A DNA stretch of 6,941 nucleotides from an uncultured Alphaproteobacteria bacterium (GTDB taxonomy: Bacteria > Pseudomonadota > Alphaproteobacteria > CASFRQ01 > SAAU01), in contig CASFRQ010000021.1 of NCBI GenBank assembly GCA_949296785.1, forward strand, positions 1 to 6,941, read 5' to 3'. A program made the position numbers and the translations under genes. This document shows, piece by piece, positions 1 to 6,840 of this stretch (position 1 is its first letter; each line of letters begins with the position of its first letter). The notes beneath the pieces are model-generated. The model had not been told where the DNA came from. It did not search any database and saw only the letters and a list, made by a program, of their open reading frames with translations.

Positions 1-1620
1 CGCATCAAACCTTTGGCCGGAGGAGATTTTATCCCTCAACCTGGCCAAAACCGCGGACGGGTTGGCGGATATATCCAAAACGCTTTGTCTTATCAAAGCA
101 TCATTGTGTAAAACCGCATATTCGCCCAATCCTTCGGCTGCCTGCCTTTGCGCCGCCGTCAGGTTCGGGTTTTGAGCCAACCTTTCCTTTGTTGTTAATC
201 GGGACGGCGTCAACTCTTCCCCCGGTAAAAGGGAAGAAGTATTTTCCGTCTGAATCGGGGTCGGCGCTGCCGCCTCTGATACCACCCGCGCTGCCTGTCC
301 TGCCGTCGCCTCCGGTACTTCCGGTATTTGTACGGCGCTCGGGCGGACATATTCCCCAAAATACATCGGGTCATATTCCATCCTCACCACATCCGGCCGT
401 CCGCCGTTGAAGTCTTTGAAAAAATCATAGCTCCAACCGTCTGGCTTAAACTGGTCGTCCCATGTCAAACGGTCTGTCACCTTAAACCCGTGCCGGGCAT
501 AAATTTTCGGTAAATAAATATCGTACGCATCCAGTTTGTTCCCGCCAGCGGAAATCGCCACCTCCATTAAAGCATCTGCGCTTCCTTTCGGTGCAGTTTT
601 ATTTTTGAAAACGGACACGATTGTCCCGTCCGGCTTTACTGCCACGCCGCTTAATCCGTCTTTGGCTAAGAACAGACGCATATTCTGATATTCGTCAACG
701 GGATAAACATCCACAGATAACCCCTTTGTTCCCATTGACTTTTTTGCTTCGCTGATAGAATTGTGAAACCGCCGGGCAGCTTCCTGCGTCGGCGGTAATT
801 CTATAAATTCGGGGGCTGGGATTCCCGCTTTTGTGTATTCGTTCTTTAAGGTTTCTGAAGGTTTCCAGACAACCCCATCCTTTAATCTCCCCACTCCTCT
901 ATAAGAGCTTCCAAAGTCAACGGCTTTTCCTCTTCCCATCCTGGCTGCGTGGATTGCCATTGTTTTTTCAGCTGAAGACTTAACTGCTCTATTTGGATTG
1001 CCATCTGCACCGCTTCGGAGGATTTGTAATCCATTTCCTCCGGAATAAGGCCGATTTCCTGTAATTTCTTGGCCAAACGCTGCATGGGCATTTTGCCCTC
1101 CTGCCAAAGAATTTCGTACCTGTTCTGCTTCATTGAATCCTCCTGTGATTGTCTGATAATTTAATATATCACTTTGTGCCGGATTCAGCAAGGGGCTTAT
1201 TCCACCAATCCCGTCCTGCGCTTTTAATACCGTGTCCAGTGCCGTCGTGTTTTCCAACCCCTGCCGGTATATCATCTCGGGTGACGGTACATCCGCCTCT
1301 TTTACCGCCTGCTTTGCTCCTTGCAAGCCTGCTTTGGCCATATTCTTCCCTGCAGCAATCAATCCGCCGGTCAGTCCCCCCGCCAAGCTTAAACCTGTGT
1401 TCCCGCCGTAATAAAGCGCTTTGTCCCATCCGCTCGCCTCTTCCCCGGGATATTGCAGATTCACCACGGCCGGCAAAACATTCGCCCCGACGGACGAACC
1501 CAATTCCACCTCCGCCGCGCCAGGTGAAGATAACCAGTTAATCGCCTTCGCCGGCCATCTGTAAAGTTTGCTTGAAGAACTTAATCCCTTTTGAACCATC
1601 GGCAACGCGTTAATCCCCAT
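1..1620 (-). CDS. Large phage/mobile-element-like protein with GNAT-like domain (partial, no stop in window)
   Basis: Minus-strand frame translated by hand: open to the window edge, so the C-terminus is missing and at least 540 residues follow the first in-frame ATG at 1620. Residues about 40-100 are Gly/Ala-rich and partly hydrophobic (VGANVLPAVVNLQ, then GLSLAGGLTGGLIAAG). Residues about 163-246 overlap another ORF in a second frame. Residues about 280-418 form a GNAT-like acyltransferase-fold domain: YPVDEYQNMRLFLAKDG, VSVFKN, GGNKLDAYDIYLPKIYARHGF, then NGGRPDVVRMEYDP. From memory, this type of domain occurs inside very large phage and mobile-element proteins. A Pro/Ala-rich linker (about 425-460) and a charged helical tail (from about 480) follow. 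The ATG at 1620 has no ribosome site, and coding-looking sequence continues upstream to about 1690, so the gene may be 5'-truncated and non-functional. Catalytic activity is unproven. I am confident the frame is coding, moderately confident of phage ancestry, and unsure of the start. Confidence 0.7.
   Translation of the reverse strand, partial: MGINALPMVQKGLSSSSKLYRWPAKAINWLSSPGAAEVELGSSVGANVLPAVVNLQYPGEEASGWDKALYYGGNTGLSLAGGLTGGLIAAGKNMAKAGLQGAKQAVKEADVPSPEMIYRQGLENTTALDTVLKAQDGIGGISPLLNPAQSDILNYQTITGGFNEAEQVRNSLAGGQNAHAAFGQEITGNRPYSGGNGLQILRSGADGNPNRAVKSSAEKTMAIHAARMGRGKAVDFGSSYRGVGRLKDGVVWKPSETLKNEYTKAGIPAPEFIELPPTQEAARRFHNSISEAKKSMGTKGLSVDVYPVDEYQNMRLFLAKDGLSGVAVKPDGTIVSVFKNKTAPKGSADALMEVAISAGGNKLDAYDIYLPKIYARHGFKVTDRLTWDDQFKPDGWSYDFFKDFNGGRPDVVRMEYDPMYFGEYVRPSAVQIPEVPEATAGQAARVVSEAAAPTPIQTENTSSLLPGEELTPSRLTTKERLAQNPNLTAAQRQAAEGLGEYAVLHNDALIRQSVLDISANPSAVLARLRDKISSGQRFDA
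882..1133 (-). CDS. Small 83-residue protein nested out of frame in the large ORF; function unknown
   Basis: Starts at an ATG exactly five bases after a perfect AGGAGG, the best ribosome site in the window, and ends in TAA. The product is soluble, rich in Glu, Gln, Lys and Leu, probably mostly helical (RLAKKLQEIGLIPEEMDY, then IQIEQLSLQLKKQWQS), acidic at the C-terminus, with no signal or membrane segment. My hand count gives about 58% GC at third positions in this frame, like the flanking parts of the long frame (about 54% in the 80 codons upstream). Over the same bases the long frame has only about 29%. That favours this frame as the selected one here, yet the long frame has no stop through it. 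It may be a real nested gene, or the long frame may be open here by chance between two genes. Another possible start of the GNAT-bearing frame, GTG at 894, overlaps the end of this ORF. I do not recognise the family. Confidence 0.5.
   Translation of the reverse strand: MKQNRYEILWQEGKMPMQRLAKKLQEIGLIPEEMDYKSSEAVQMAIQIEQLSLQLKKQWQSTQPGWEEEKPLTLEALIEEWGD
1139..1144 (-). promoter_or_regulatory. Canonical Shine-Dalgarno for the nested 83-residue ORF
   Basis: The minus strand reads AGGAGG, followed by ATTCA and then ATG at 1133. This is a full match to the anti-Shine-Dalgarno core with ideal spacing. The efflux genes have only weak sites (GGGA, AAGAAG or none), so this one stands out. It is the main evidence for translation of the nested ORF. 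Confidence 0.6.
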
Positions 1621-1706
1621 GCTCAACGCCCGGCCGTATCCGAAATCCGCCGCACCGGCGCCCGTCGCTTCTAGCTTCCATTGCCCTTTTTCAAACAGCT
1701 TACAAT
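1621..1706 (-). other. Coding-like 5' extension of the large frame without a start codon
   Basis: The frame of the large phage-like protein continues upstream of the ATG at 1620. From about 1690 it reads EKGQWKLEATGAGAADFGYG and so on, with GC-rich third positions like the rest of that gene. There is no ATG or GTG with a ribosome site here; the only close alternative is a TTG at 1626. The likely reading is a gene remnant whose 5' part was lost where the efflux operon's terminator begins. A short start-less spacer is the alternative. Confidence 0.4.
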
Positions 1707-1740
1707 AAAAAAACAGCCGGAAGAAAAACCTTCTTCCGGC
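1707..1740 (-). terminator. Intrinsic terminator of the efflux operon
   Basis: On the minus strand a perfect 10-base-pair stem (GCCGGAAGAA and its complement TTCTTCCGGC) closes a 5-base loop (GGTTT), followed by TG and seven T residues. It begins 30 bases after the stop codon of the outer-membrane channel gene. No T tract lies on the plus-strand side, so it acts on the minus strand only. It should insulate the phage-like region from operon transcription. Confidence 0.93.
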
Positions 1741-1770
1741 CGCCCCCCGCCCTAAAAGACGATGAAAATT

Positions 1771-3144
1771 CTAATATTTTCCGTTCATCGCCTTATAGAT
1801 ATAGTTTTCATACTTAATAATCTGATACTTCTGTTGAATCAATTCTTTCTTCGTTGAATTTTCGCTATTAACGGCCTCCAGTAAATCTTTAAATTCCGAC
1901 TTACCGTTCAAATAACGGATTTCATAGTATCCTGTGATTTTTTCCGTATTCTGAACATTTTCTAAAGTATTTTCATATGTCTCCAAAGACCTGGAATATG
2001 CAAAGTAATAATACGCCACTTCGTTCAACGCCTGCGTCAAGGTATCTTTAAAGTCTATCAGAGCAATCTGATAATCAGCTTCGGAAATTTTGACATTATT
2101 CTTAACTCTGTTCCAGTCCAAAAATGGCAAATCCAAAGACACACTCCCCAAGATATAAGGAAAATCAAAGGTTGTCCTTGCTTTTGAAGAAGAAGTCGCA
2201 ATTGCGCCTTTCAAAGAAATGCTCGGATACCAACTTTTCTCCTCCGCTTTTATATTCTTAAAAGCCTTCTCCAAGCGATACTGCTCTGCCAAAAGGTCAG
2301 GCCTTTCAGCCAAAACAGCCACAGGGACATCCATGTTTACACCCAGATTTTTCTGTTCCAGAATATTACCGTACTGTAATTCCAGCCGGTCATTCGGAGA
2401 CATGTTCAAAATATTACGCAAACTTTGTTCCATTTCCCGGAAATTTGTTTCCAAAGTCAAAAGCTTATTTTCCTCGGCGATTAAACTTTGCTTCGCTTGC
2501 GTCAAATCCAGCTCGTCCACTTTGCCACTGGTATATTTTTCATGAACAATTGTATGGATGTTCTCATAAGCTTGGATATTTTTCTTCGTTAAATCAATGG
2601 AATTGCTTAAATATTCCAAGTTAAAATACAAATCAACCACACTGTTGACAAGAGACAGACGAGCAGATTCCCTATCCATCACCGTTGCTTGATACTCAAA
2701 TTCCTGTGCGGACCTGGCATCCCTGATTTTTCCGTACAAATCCACTTCGTAGTTCAGTCCCAGCTCACCCGAGAAGTTGTTGGCAAAACTGTCGCTCGTG
2801 TAGACATGCCTTTGGGAAGACGCCCCCAGGGATCCGTAAAAAGTAGGAAATAAATCTGATGTCGTTAAGTTCAGGTTATACAGTTCTTTTTGAATATTCA
2901 CCGCCGCTTTCAAATAGTCCGGGTTATTCACCAAGGCCGTTTGAACCAAAGTGTTCAATTCAGGATTACGGTATTTTTCCCACCAGTTTGCATCAGCTAT
3001 GTACTGTTGTTTGATTTCCTGAGTCAAACCCAGTTCTTTGTCCAAACTGACAGGCTCATATTTTGTAGAAGCGCAACTGCCAATCCACAAAAGGGATAAA
3101 ATAACCAAAAAACTTTTCATTTTGTTTTTTCTCATGTTTTTCAT
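1771..3144 (-). CDS. Outer-membrane efflux channel lipoprotein, TolC/NodT family
   Basis: Forms the trimeric exit duct of the tripartite exporter encoded upstream. From the ATG at 3144 the product has 457 residues, normal for the family. It begins with a basic stretch, a hydrophobic helix (SFLVILSLLW) and a lipobox-like IGSC, giving Cys24 as the likely lipidated residue. The two tandem outer-membrane efflux repeats are visible: the first opens with WWEKYRNPELNTLVQTAL, the second carries the hallmark AERPDLLAEQYRLEKA followed by WYPSISLKGAIA. The frame is open further up to a TTG at 3168 that overlaps the macB end. I prefer ATG 3144 because it lies one base after the macB stop, suiting translational coupling; ATGs at 3135 and 3120 would also keep the signal. 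The gene ends in TAG just before the terminator. Confidence 0.93.
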   Translation of the reverse strand: MKNMRKNKMKSFLVILSLLWIGSCASTKYEPVSLDKELGLTQEIKQQYIADANWWEKYRNPELNTLVQTALVNNPDYLKAAVNIQKELYNLNLTTSDLFPTFYGSLGASSQRHVYTSDSFANNFSGELGLNYEVDLYGKIRDARSAQEFEYQATVMDRESARLSLVNSVVDLYFNLEYLSNSIDLTKKNIQAYENIHTIVHEKYTSGKVDELDLTQAKQSLIAEENKLLTLETNFREMEQSLRNILNMSPNDRLELQYGNILEQKNLGVNMDVPVAVLAERPDLLAEQYRLEKAFKNIKAEEKSWYPSISLKGAIATSSSKARTTFDFPYILGSVSLDLPFLDWNRVKNNVKISEADYQIALIDFKDTLTQALNEVAYYYFAYSRSLETYENTLENVQNTEKITGYYEIRYLNGKSEFKDLLEAVNSENSTKKELIQQKYQIIKYENYIYKAMNGKY

Positions 3145-3145
3145 A

Positions 3146-5089
3146 TTATTCACTCGCCAATGCGTCAATGGGGTTCAGGTTGGAGGCGTTTTTCGCCGGC
3201 ATATAGCCAAAAATAACGCCGATGGAAGTAGAGCACAAAAGAGCCAGCACGATAGATGTCGTTGAAAAATCCATGCCGAAATCGGTTGAAAATGTATTAA
3301 ATCCCCATCCGACGAGCAAAGACAAAGCCACACCCATCAGGCCGCCGGCGATGCAAATAAGAATCGCCTCAATCAAAAACTGCTGTAAAATATCCAGCTG
3401 TTTGGCACCGATAGCCATCCGGATACCGATTTCCTTTGTCCTTTCCGTCACGGAAACCAGCATAATATTCATCACGCCGATGCCTCCAACAATCAAAGAG
3501 ATAACCGCAATGCTGGCAATCAAAAGGCGCATTGTGTTCGTCGTGCTCTCAATTGTTTGCTTAATGCTGTCCGTGTTAATCATAAAAAAGTCCTTTTTAC
3601 CGTGCAGGCTGGTCAAAAGAACACCGATACTTTCCTCCGCCACTTGAGAATTAACACTATCCGAAACCTTTACCGTGATGGAGTTGATATCCTTGCTACC
3701 CGTTACCTTATACATTGCCGTTGTATAAGGCGTCCACAAATGCATGCTTTCAGACATCGGCCCGGGATTAGAATCCTTTTCTGTCACACCAATAACTTTT
3801 AAAGGTTTCTTATCAAAAATGATAATCTTCCCGACCGGGTTCGGATCGTTTTCAAAAATCTCTTTCCGCGTGTTGTCATCTATCACGACAACGGAAGCAA
3901 ACTCATCCACTTCTTTTTGCGTAAATATCCGACCTTGAGCTATTTTATAACCCCGGACATCAAAATACTGAGCGCCAACCCCAGTCAAACTGGCCGTCAG
4001 GGAATAGTTCTGATAAAGGAGCGTCCCGCTGGCGGAAACATTCGGTGTGGAACTGTCAATAAATCCCTGTCTTCCCAAAAAATCGGAATCCCGAACTTTT
4101 AGAGTCTTAACCTTGCCGGAACGCAGATCACCGAACCCTTCGCCGGGCAAAATGTTAATCGTGTTCGTCCCCATGGAACTGATACGTTCCATGATTTTGG
4201 TTTGGGAAGCGTTTCCCAACGCCACAACGGACACCACGGAAGCAATACCGATAATAATACCCAGCATTGTCAGCAAAGAACGCATTTTATTGGATAAAAT
4301 CGCATGGACGGACATATTAAAGGATTCCATAAAACGATAACGAAAAGCATCAAAACGACTCCTTCTTATATTCTTTGCCTTATCCGCTAATTGATAAAAA
4401 TCCGAAGAACGTCGCGTATCCGAAATAATTTCCCCGTCTTTGATTTCAATCATCCGGCTGGCCTGCGCGGCAATGCTCCTGTCATGGGTAACAAGAATAA
4501 TCGTATGCCCCTGCCGGTGCAATCTTTTAATAATGGACATCACCATTTCGCCGCTTTTGGAATCCAAAGCGCCGGTCGGCTCGTCCGCCAAAATAATCTC
4601 TCCGCCGTTCATCAGAGCTCTGGCAATACTGACCCTTTGCTGTTGTCCGCCGGATAACTCGTTCGGCTTGTTTTCAAGTCTATTTCCAAGGTCCAAATCT
4701 TCCAAAAGCTGGACAGCCCTTTCTTCTCTGTCCTTAGCATTCATACCAAGATAAACAGCCGGCAAAGCCGCATTCTCGTCAGCTTTCAGATTTGTCAGAA
4801 GATTATACCTTTGGAAAATAAACCCGAAAGTCTTGCATCTTAAGTCCGCCTGCTGGTCTTTTTCCATTTTACCAACTTCAACACCGTTGATTTTATAAGA
4901 TCCTGTCGTCGGCACATCCAAACAACCAATGATATTCATTAAAGTAGATTTTCCGGATCCGGATTGCCCGATAATCGCGACAAAATCTCCTTTTTCTATT
5001 GTAAAATCAATATCTTTCAGAACATGGAGGCGGTTTTCGCCCTGTCCGTAGAATTTATTGATTTTTTTCAGTTCAATAATATTTGTCAT
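3146..5089 (-). CDS. macB: MacB-type ABC exporter (ATPase fused to FtsX-like membrane domain)
   Basis: Homodimeric inner-membrane ATPase that works as a mechanotransmitter with MacA and a TolC-type channel. The known family exports macrolides, peptides, toxins or siderophores; the substrate here is unknown. From the ATG at 5089 it has 647 residues, matching typical MacB length. The N-terminal nucleotide-binding domain is intact: Walker A GQSGSGKST (41-49), Q-loop Gln93, signature LSGGQ (145-149), Walker B IILADE with Glu170, D-loop GALD (173-176), His202. Four membrane helices follow at about 272-291, 522-545, 571-595 and 610-630, with the large periplasmic domain between the first two. The conserved cytoplasmic motif TERTKEIGIRMAIGAK (548-563) is present. 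Another in-frame ATG at 5110 would add seven residues. I chose 5089 because MTNIIELKKINKFY matches the usual MacB N-terminus; neither start has a clear ribosome site. Confidence 0.96.
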   Translation of the reverse strand: MTNIIELKKINKFYGQGENRLHVLKDIDFTIEKGDFVAIIGQSGSGKSTLMNIIGCLDVPTTGSYKINGVEVGKMEKDQQADLRCKTFGFIFQRYNLLTNLKADENAALPAVYLGMNAKDREERAVQLLEDLDLGNRLENKPNELSGGQQQRVSIARALMNGGEIILADEPTGALDSKSGEMVMSIIKRLHRQGHTIILVTHDRSIAAQASRMIEIKDGEIISDTRRSSDFYQLADKAKNIRRSRFDAFRYRFMESFNMSVHAILSNKMRSLLTMLGIIIGIASVVSVVALGNASQTKIMERISSMGTNTINILPGEGFGDLRSGKVKTLKVRDSDFLGRQGFIDSSTPNVSASGTLLYQNYSLTASLTGVGAQYFDVRGYKIAQGRIFTQKEVDEFASVVVIDDNTRKEIFENDPNPVGKIIIFDKKPLKVIGVTEKDSNPGPMSESMHLWTPYTTAMYKVTGSKDINSITVKVSDSVNSQVAEESIGVLLTSLHGKKDFFMINTDSIKQTIESTTNTMRLLIASIAVISLIVGGIGVMNIMLVSVTERTKEIGIRMAIGAKQLDILQQFLIEAILICIAGGLMGVALSLLVGWGFNTFSTDFGMDFSTTSIVLALLCSTSIGVIFGYMPAKNASNLNPIDALASE

Positions 5090-5117
5090 TTTTTTATCGC
5101 CATTGAACATTCAGAAA

Positions 5118-6290
5118 TTACCGTCTGCGAACGCTTTCCACTTTAGCAGAAACTTCCGAAGAAGACATCTGCGCCAAAACCACTTTATCTCCTTCCGAAA
5201 CATCTCCGCTAATCTCAACGCGTAGACCGTCAGAAACACCCGTTGTCACCGGGACACGACGAATTTTTTCCTCACCTTCAAGAATTTCAATATACTTGCC
5301 GCTTTCTCCGTCTTTCACAGCCAAAAGAGGAACAGCGAAAACATTTTCGGCGGAAGCTACATAAATAATGTTTTGCGTTGTCATTCCGATTCTCAATTTT
5401 CCTTCCTTATTCGGAACAACCAAGCGACCGTAATAATAAATTGCCTCGCTGGAACCGACAACTTCCGTGTATTCGCCGTTTGTCAAAAGAGTCAGACCCG
5501 GATCAATTGAATTCAAAGTTGTCTCGTAAACCTTGTTCAATTCGGACAAAGTCGTATAAGTCACTTTTTGTCCCGGTTGAACACTGCCGATATCGCCTTC
5601 GGAAATTTCAATAAGAATCTCCATTTGGCTTAAGTCCGCAATCTGGACAATCGTCGGCGTGCTCATTGCAGCGTTAACGGTCTGCCCCTCTTTGACTGGC
5701 ACAGAAACAACCATTCCGTCCAAAGGTGCCGTAATCTTCGTATAGCCTAAATTTGTCTCGGCCGTACTGAGAGAGATTTCCGCCTCCTTCAAAGAAGATT
5801 CTATCTCTGTCACCTTTGACTTGGCCGCCTCGTAAGTATCCTGAGCGTCTTCAAGCTCTTCCGAAGAAGCCGCGCTTTTTTGTTGTAAAGTCTTCATACG
5901 GTTATATTGTTTTTCGGCAATTTTAAGAGAAACATTTGCCGCGGACAACTGGGCCTTATAACTGTTCAAACGAGCTTTGGCACTGTCCACATCGTTTTGC
6001 TGCGTTGTGGAGTCAATCTGAGCAATCATATCGCCCTTTTTAACCTCCTGTCCGACTTTGACATATAGTTTTTCAATTTTACCGGAAGCCTGAGCACCGA
6101 CCGTTACCAGTTCAATCGCTCGCACTTCGCCGGTTGCATCCACAACCTTTTGGATATCACGCTTTTTGACATCCTCTGTGATATACATGACTTTGTCTTC
6201 TGTATAAAAATACTTGTAATAAAGACCGACGCCGATAAGGATTAACAGTCCGTAAAACAAAACCTTTTTGCTTCTTTTAGCCAAACTCAT
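5118..6290 (-). CDS. macA: MacA-type periplasmic adaptor (membrane fusion protein)
   Basis: Links the MacB pump to the outer-membrane channel and stimulates its ATPase. It has 390 residues, slightly longer than typical MacA. Lys/Arg-rich residues 5-9 are followed by one membrane anchor (about 10-25, LFYGLLILIGVGLYY), so the rest faces the periplasm. The two halves of the biotinyl-lipoyl-like domain are at about 68-92 (SGKIEKLYVKVGQEVKKGD) and 184-205 (TKITAPLDGMVVSVPVKEGQ). They flank an alpha-helical hairpin at about 97-180 rich in Ala, Glu, Lys and Gln, the part that docks to the channel. Beta-barrel and membrane-proximal domains fill the C-terminal half (TVNAAMSTPTIVQIADLSQ, later GMTTQNIIYVA). 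The start is the only ATG near the N-terminus and lies 18 bases after the regulator's stop, with a weak GGGA/AAGAG site. It is co-transcribed with macB. Confidence 0.94.
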   Translation of the reverse strand: MSLAKRSKKVLFYGLLILIGVGLYYKYFYTEDKVMYITEDVKKRDIQKVVDATGEVRAIELVTVGAQASGKIEKLYVKVGQEVKKGDMIAQIDSTTQQNDVDSAKARLNSYKAQLSAANVSLKIAEKQYNRMKTLQQKSAASSEELEDAQDTYEAAKSKVTEIESSLKEAEISLSTAETNLGYTKITAPLDGMVVSVPVKEGQTVNAAMSTPTIVQIADLSQMEILIEISEGDIGSVQPGQKVTYTTLSELNKVYETTLNSIDPGLTLLTNGEYTEVVGSSEAIYYYGRLVVPNKEGKLRIGMTTQNIIYVASAENVFAVPLLAVKDGESGKYIEILEGEEKIRRVPVTTGVSDGLRVEISGDVSEGDKVVLAQMSSSEVSAKVESVRRR

Positions 6291-6308
6291 CTCTTTTTTC
6301 CCGTTCTA

Positions 6309-6743
6309 TTATACAATTTTTTCCATAATATTATTTAGTGTCTCTAAGCTGTTTTTCAAGCTAACCAAATCATCATCCGAAAGGGATGAAAACATTTTCA
6401 CCACCAATCTTAAAACAATTTTCTCGCTTTCTTCCACAGCTCTTTCCCCTTCGCTTGTTAAAAAATAATAGGTGTTCCGCCGATCAAAATCATCTACCTG
6501 ACGGGCAATCAACCCCTCTTTTTCCAAGCCGTTGTATAACATGCATAAATTCTGTGGAGAATACCCTGTCTTCAAAGCAATATCCTTCAACTTTGAACGA
6601 CCGATTTCCTTCAAATCAACTAACAGGCATATTTTTTGCGGCCGACCGGAAGTTTCTTTGCTGGAAGAGAGCAAAACTTTTCCCAACCGTCGACTGTTAC
6701 CGATGGTTCTTAAAAACTCCTCAAGAATTTTTCTTGTTTCCAT
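6309..6743 (-). CDS. MarR-family transcriptional regulator, first gene of the efflux operon
   Basis: Winged-helix DNA-binding protein of 144 residues, the usual MarR size, acting as a dimer in the cytoplasm. The helix-turn-helix covers roughly residues 49-80 (RSKLKDIALKTGYSPQNL, then LEKEGLIA) and is followed by the wing DDFDRRNTYYFLT at about 84-96, which keeps the Asp-Arg-Arg pattern and the LT-x-x-G segment typical of MarR. Terminal helices (2-30 and 102-144) would form the dimer interface. The frame extends to a TTG at 6761, but ATG 6743 is preferred, with AAGAAG a few bases upstream. By analogy with MarR-controlled pumps it probably represses its own operon until a ligand, perhaps a pump substrate, binds. 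That is inferred from position only; the ligand is unknown. Confidence 0.9.
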   Translation of the reverse strand: METRKILEEFLRTIGNSRRLGKVLLSSSKETSGRPQKICLLVDLKEIGRSKLKDIALKTGYSPQNLCMLYNGLEKEGLIARQVDDFDRRNTYYFLTSEGERAVEESEKIVLRLVVKMFSSLSDDDLVSLKNSLETLNNIMEKIV

Positions 6744-6798
6744 TTTTTCTTCTTGCCTCAAAGACCTTTATTTTCAAACAAAGCAAATCATTAAAAAA

Positions 6799-6823
6799 CT
6801 TAATAATTCAGAATCTTAATAAT
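6799..6823 (-). repeat. Direct repeat ATTATTAAG x2, candidate regulator-binding site
   Basis: Two exact 9-base copies (6823-6815 and 6807-6799) are spaced 16 bases start to start. They overlap the -10 and the expected transcription start. A protein bound here would block RNA polymerase, fitting autorepression by the adjacent MarR-type protein. MarR sites are usually inverted repeats, and A/T-rich DNA repeats easily by chance, so this is tentative. Confidence 0.3.
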
Positions 6824-6840
6824 ATTTTTCCGTTTGTCAA
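6813..6840 (-). promoter_or_regulatory. Sigma70-type promoter of the marR-macA-macB-channel operon
   Basis: The minus strand has a perfect -35 TTGACA (6840-6835), a 16-base spacer and the -10 TAAGAT (6818-6813, four of six consensus bases). Transcription should begin near 6806, giving a leader of about 60 bases before the regulator's ATG. Bases 6841-6875, just upstream, are almost pure A/T and could act as an UP element. Nothing else gene-like is visible between here and the window end at 6941. Confidence 0.65.

Noticed and set aside
1169..1429. Minus-strand ORF of 86 codons in another frame
   Set aside because: Arg/Gly-rich, with no ribosome site and no recognisable composition. Unlike the 83-codon ORF downstream, it looks like an ordinary out-of-frame shadow of the large frame.
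1149..1541. Plus-strand ORF of 130 codons
   Set aside because: Its product is a Pro/Ser/Arg-rich low-complexity string typical of the antisense of a GC-rich gene, and it lies opposite the well-supported minus-strand frame.
3222..3647. Plus-strand ORF of 141 codons
   Set aside because: Entirely antisense to the intact MacB membrane domain, where strong purifying selection explains the open frame.
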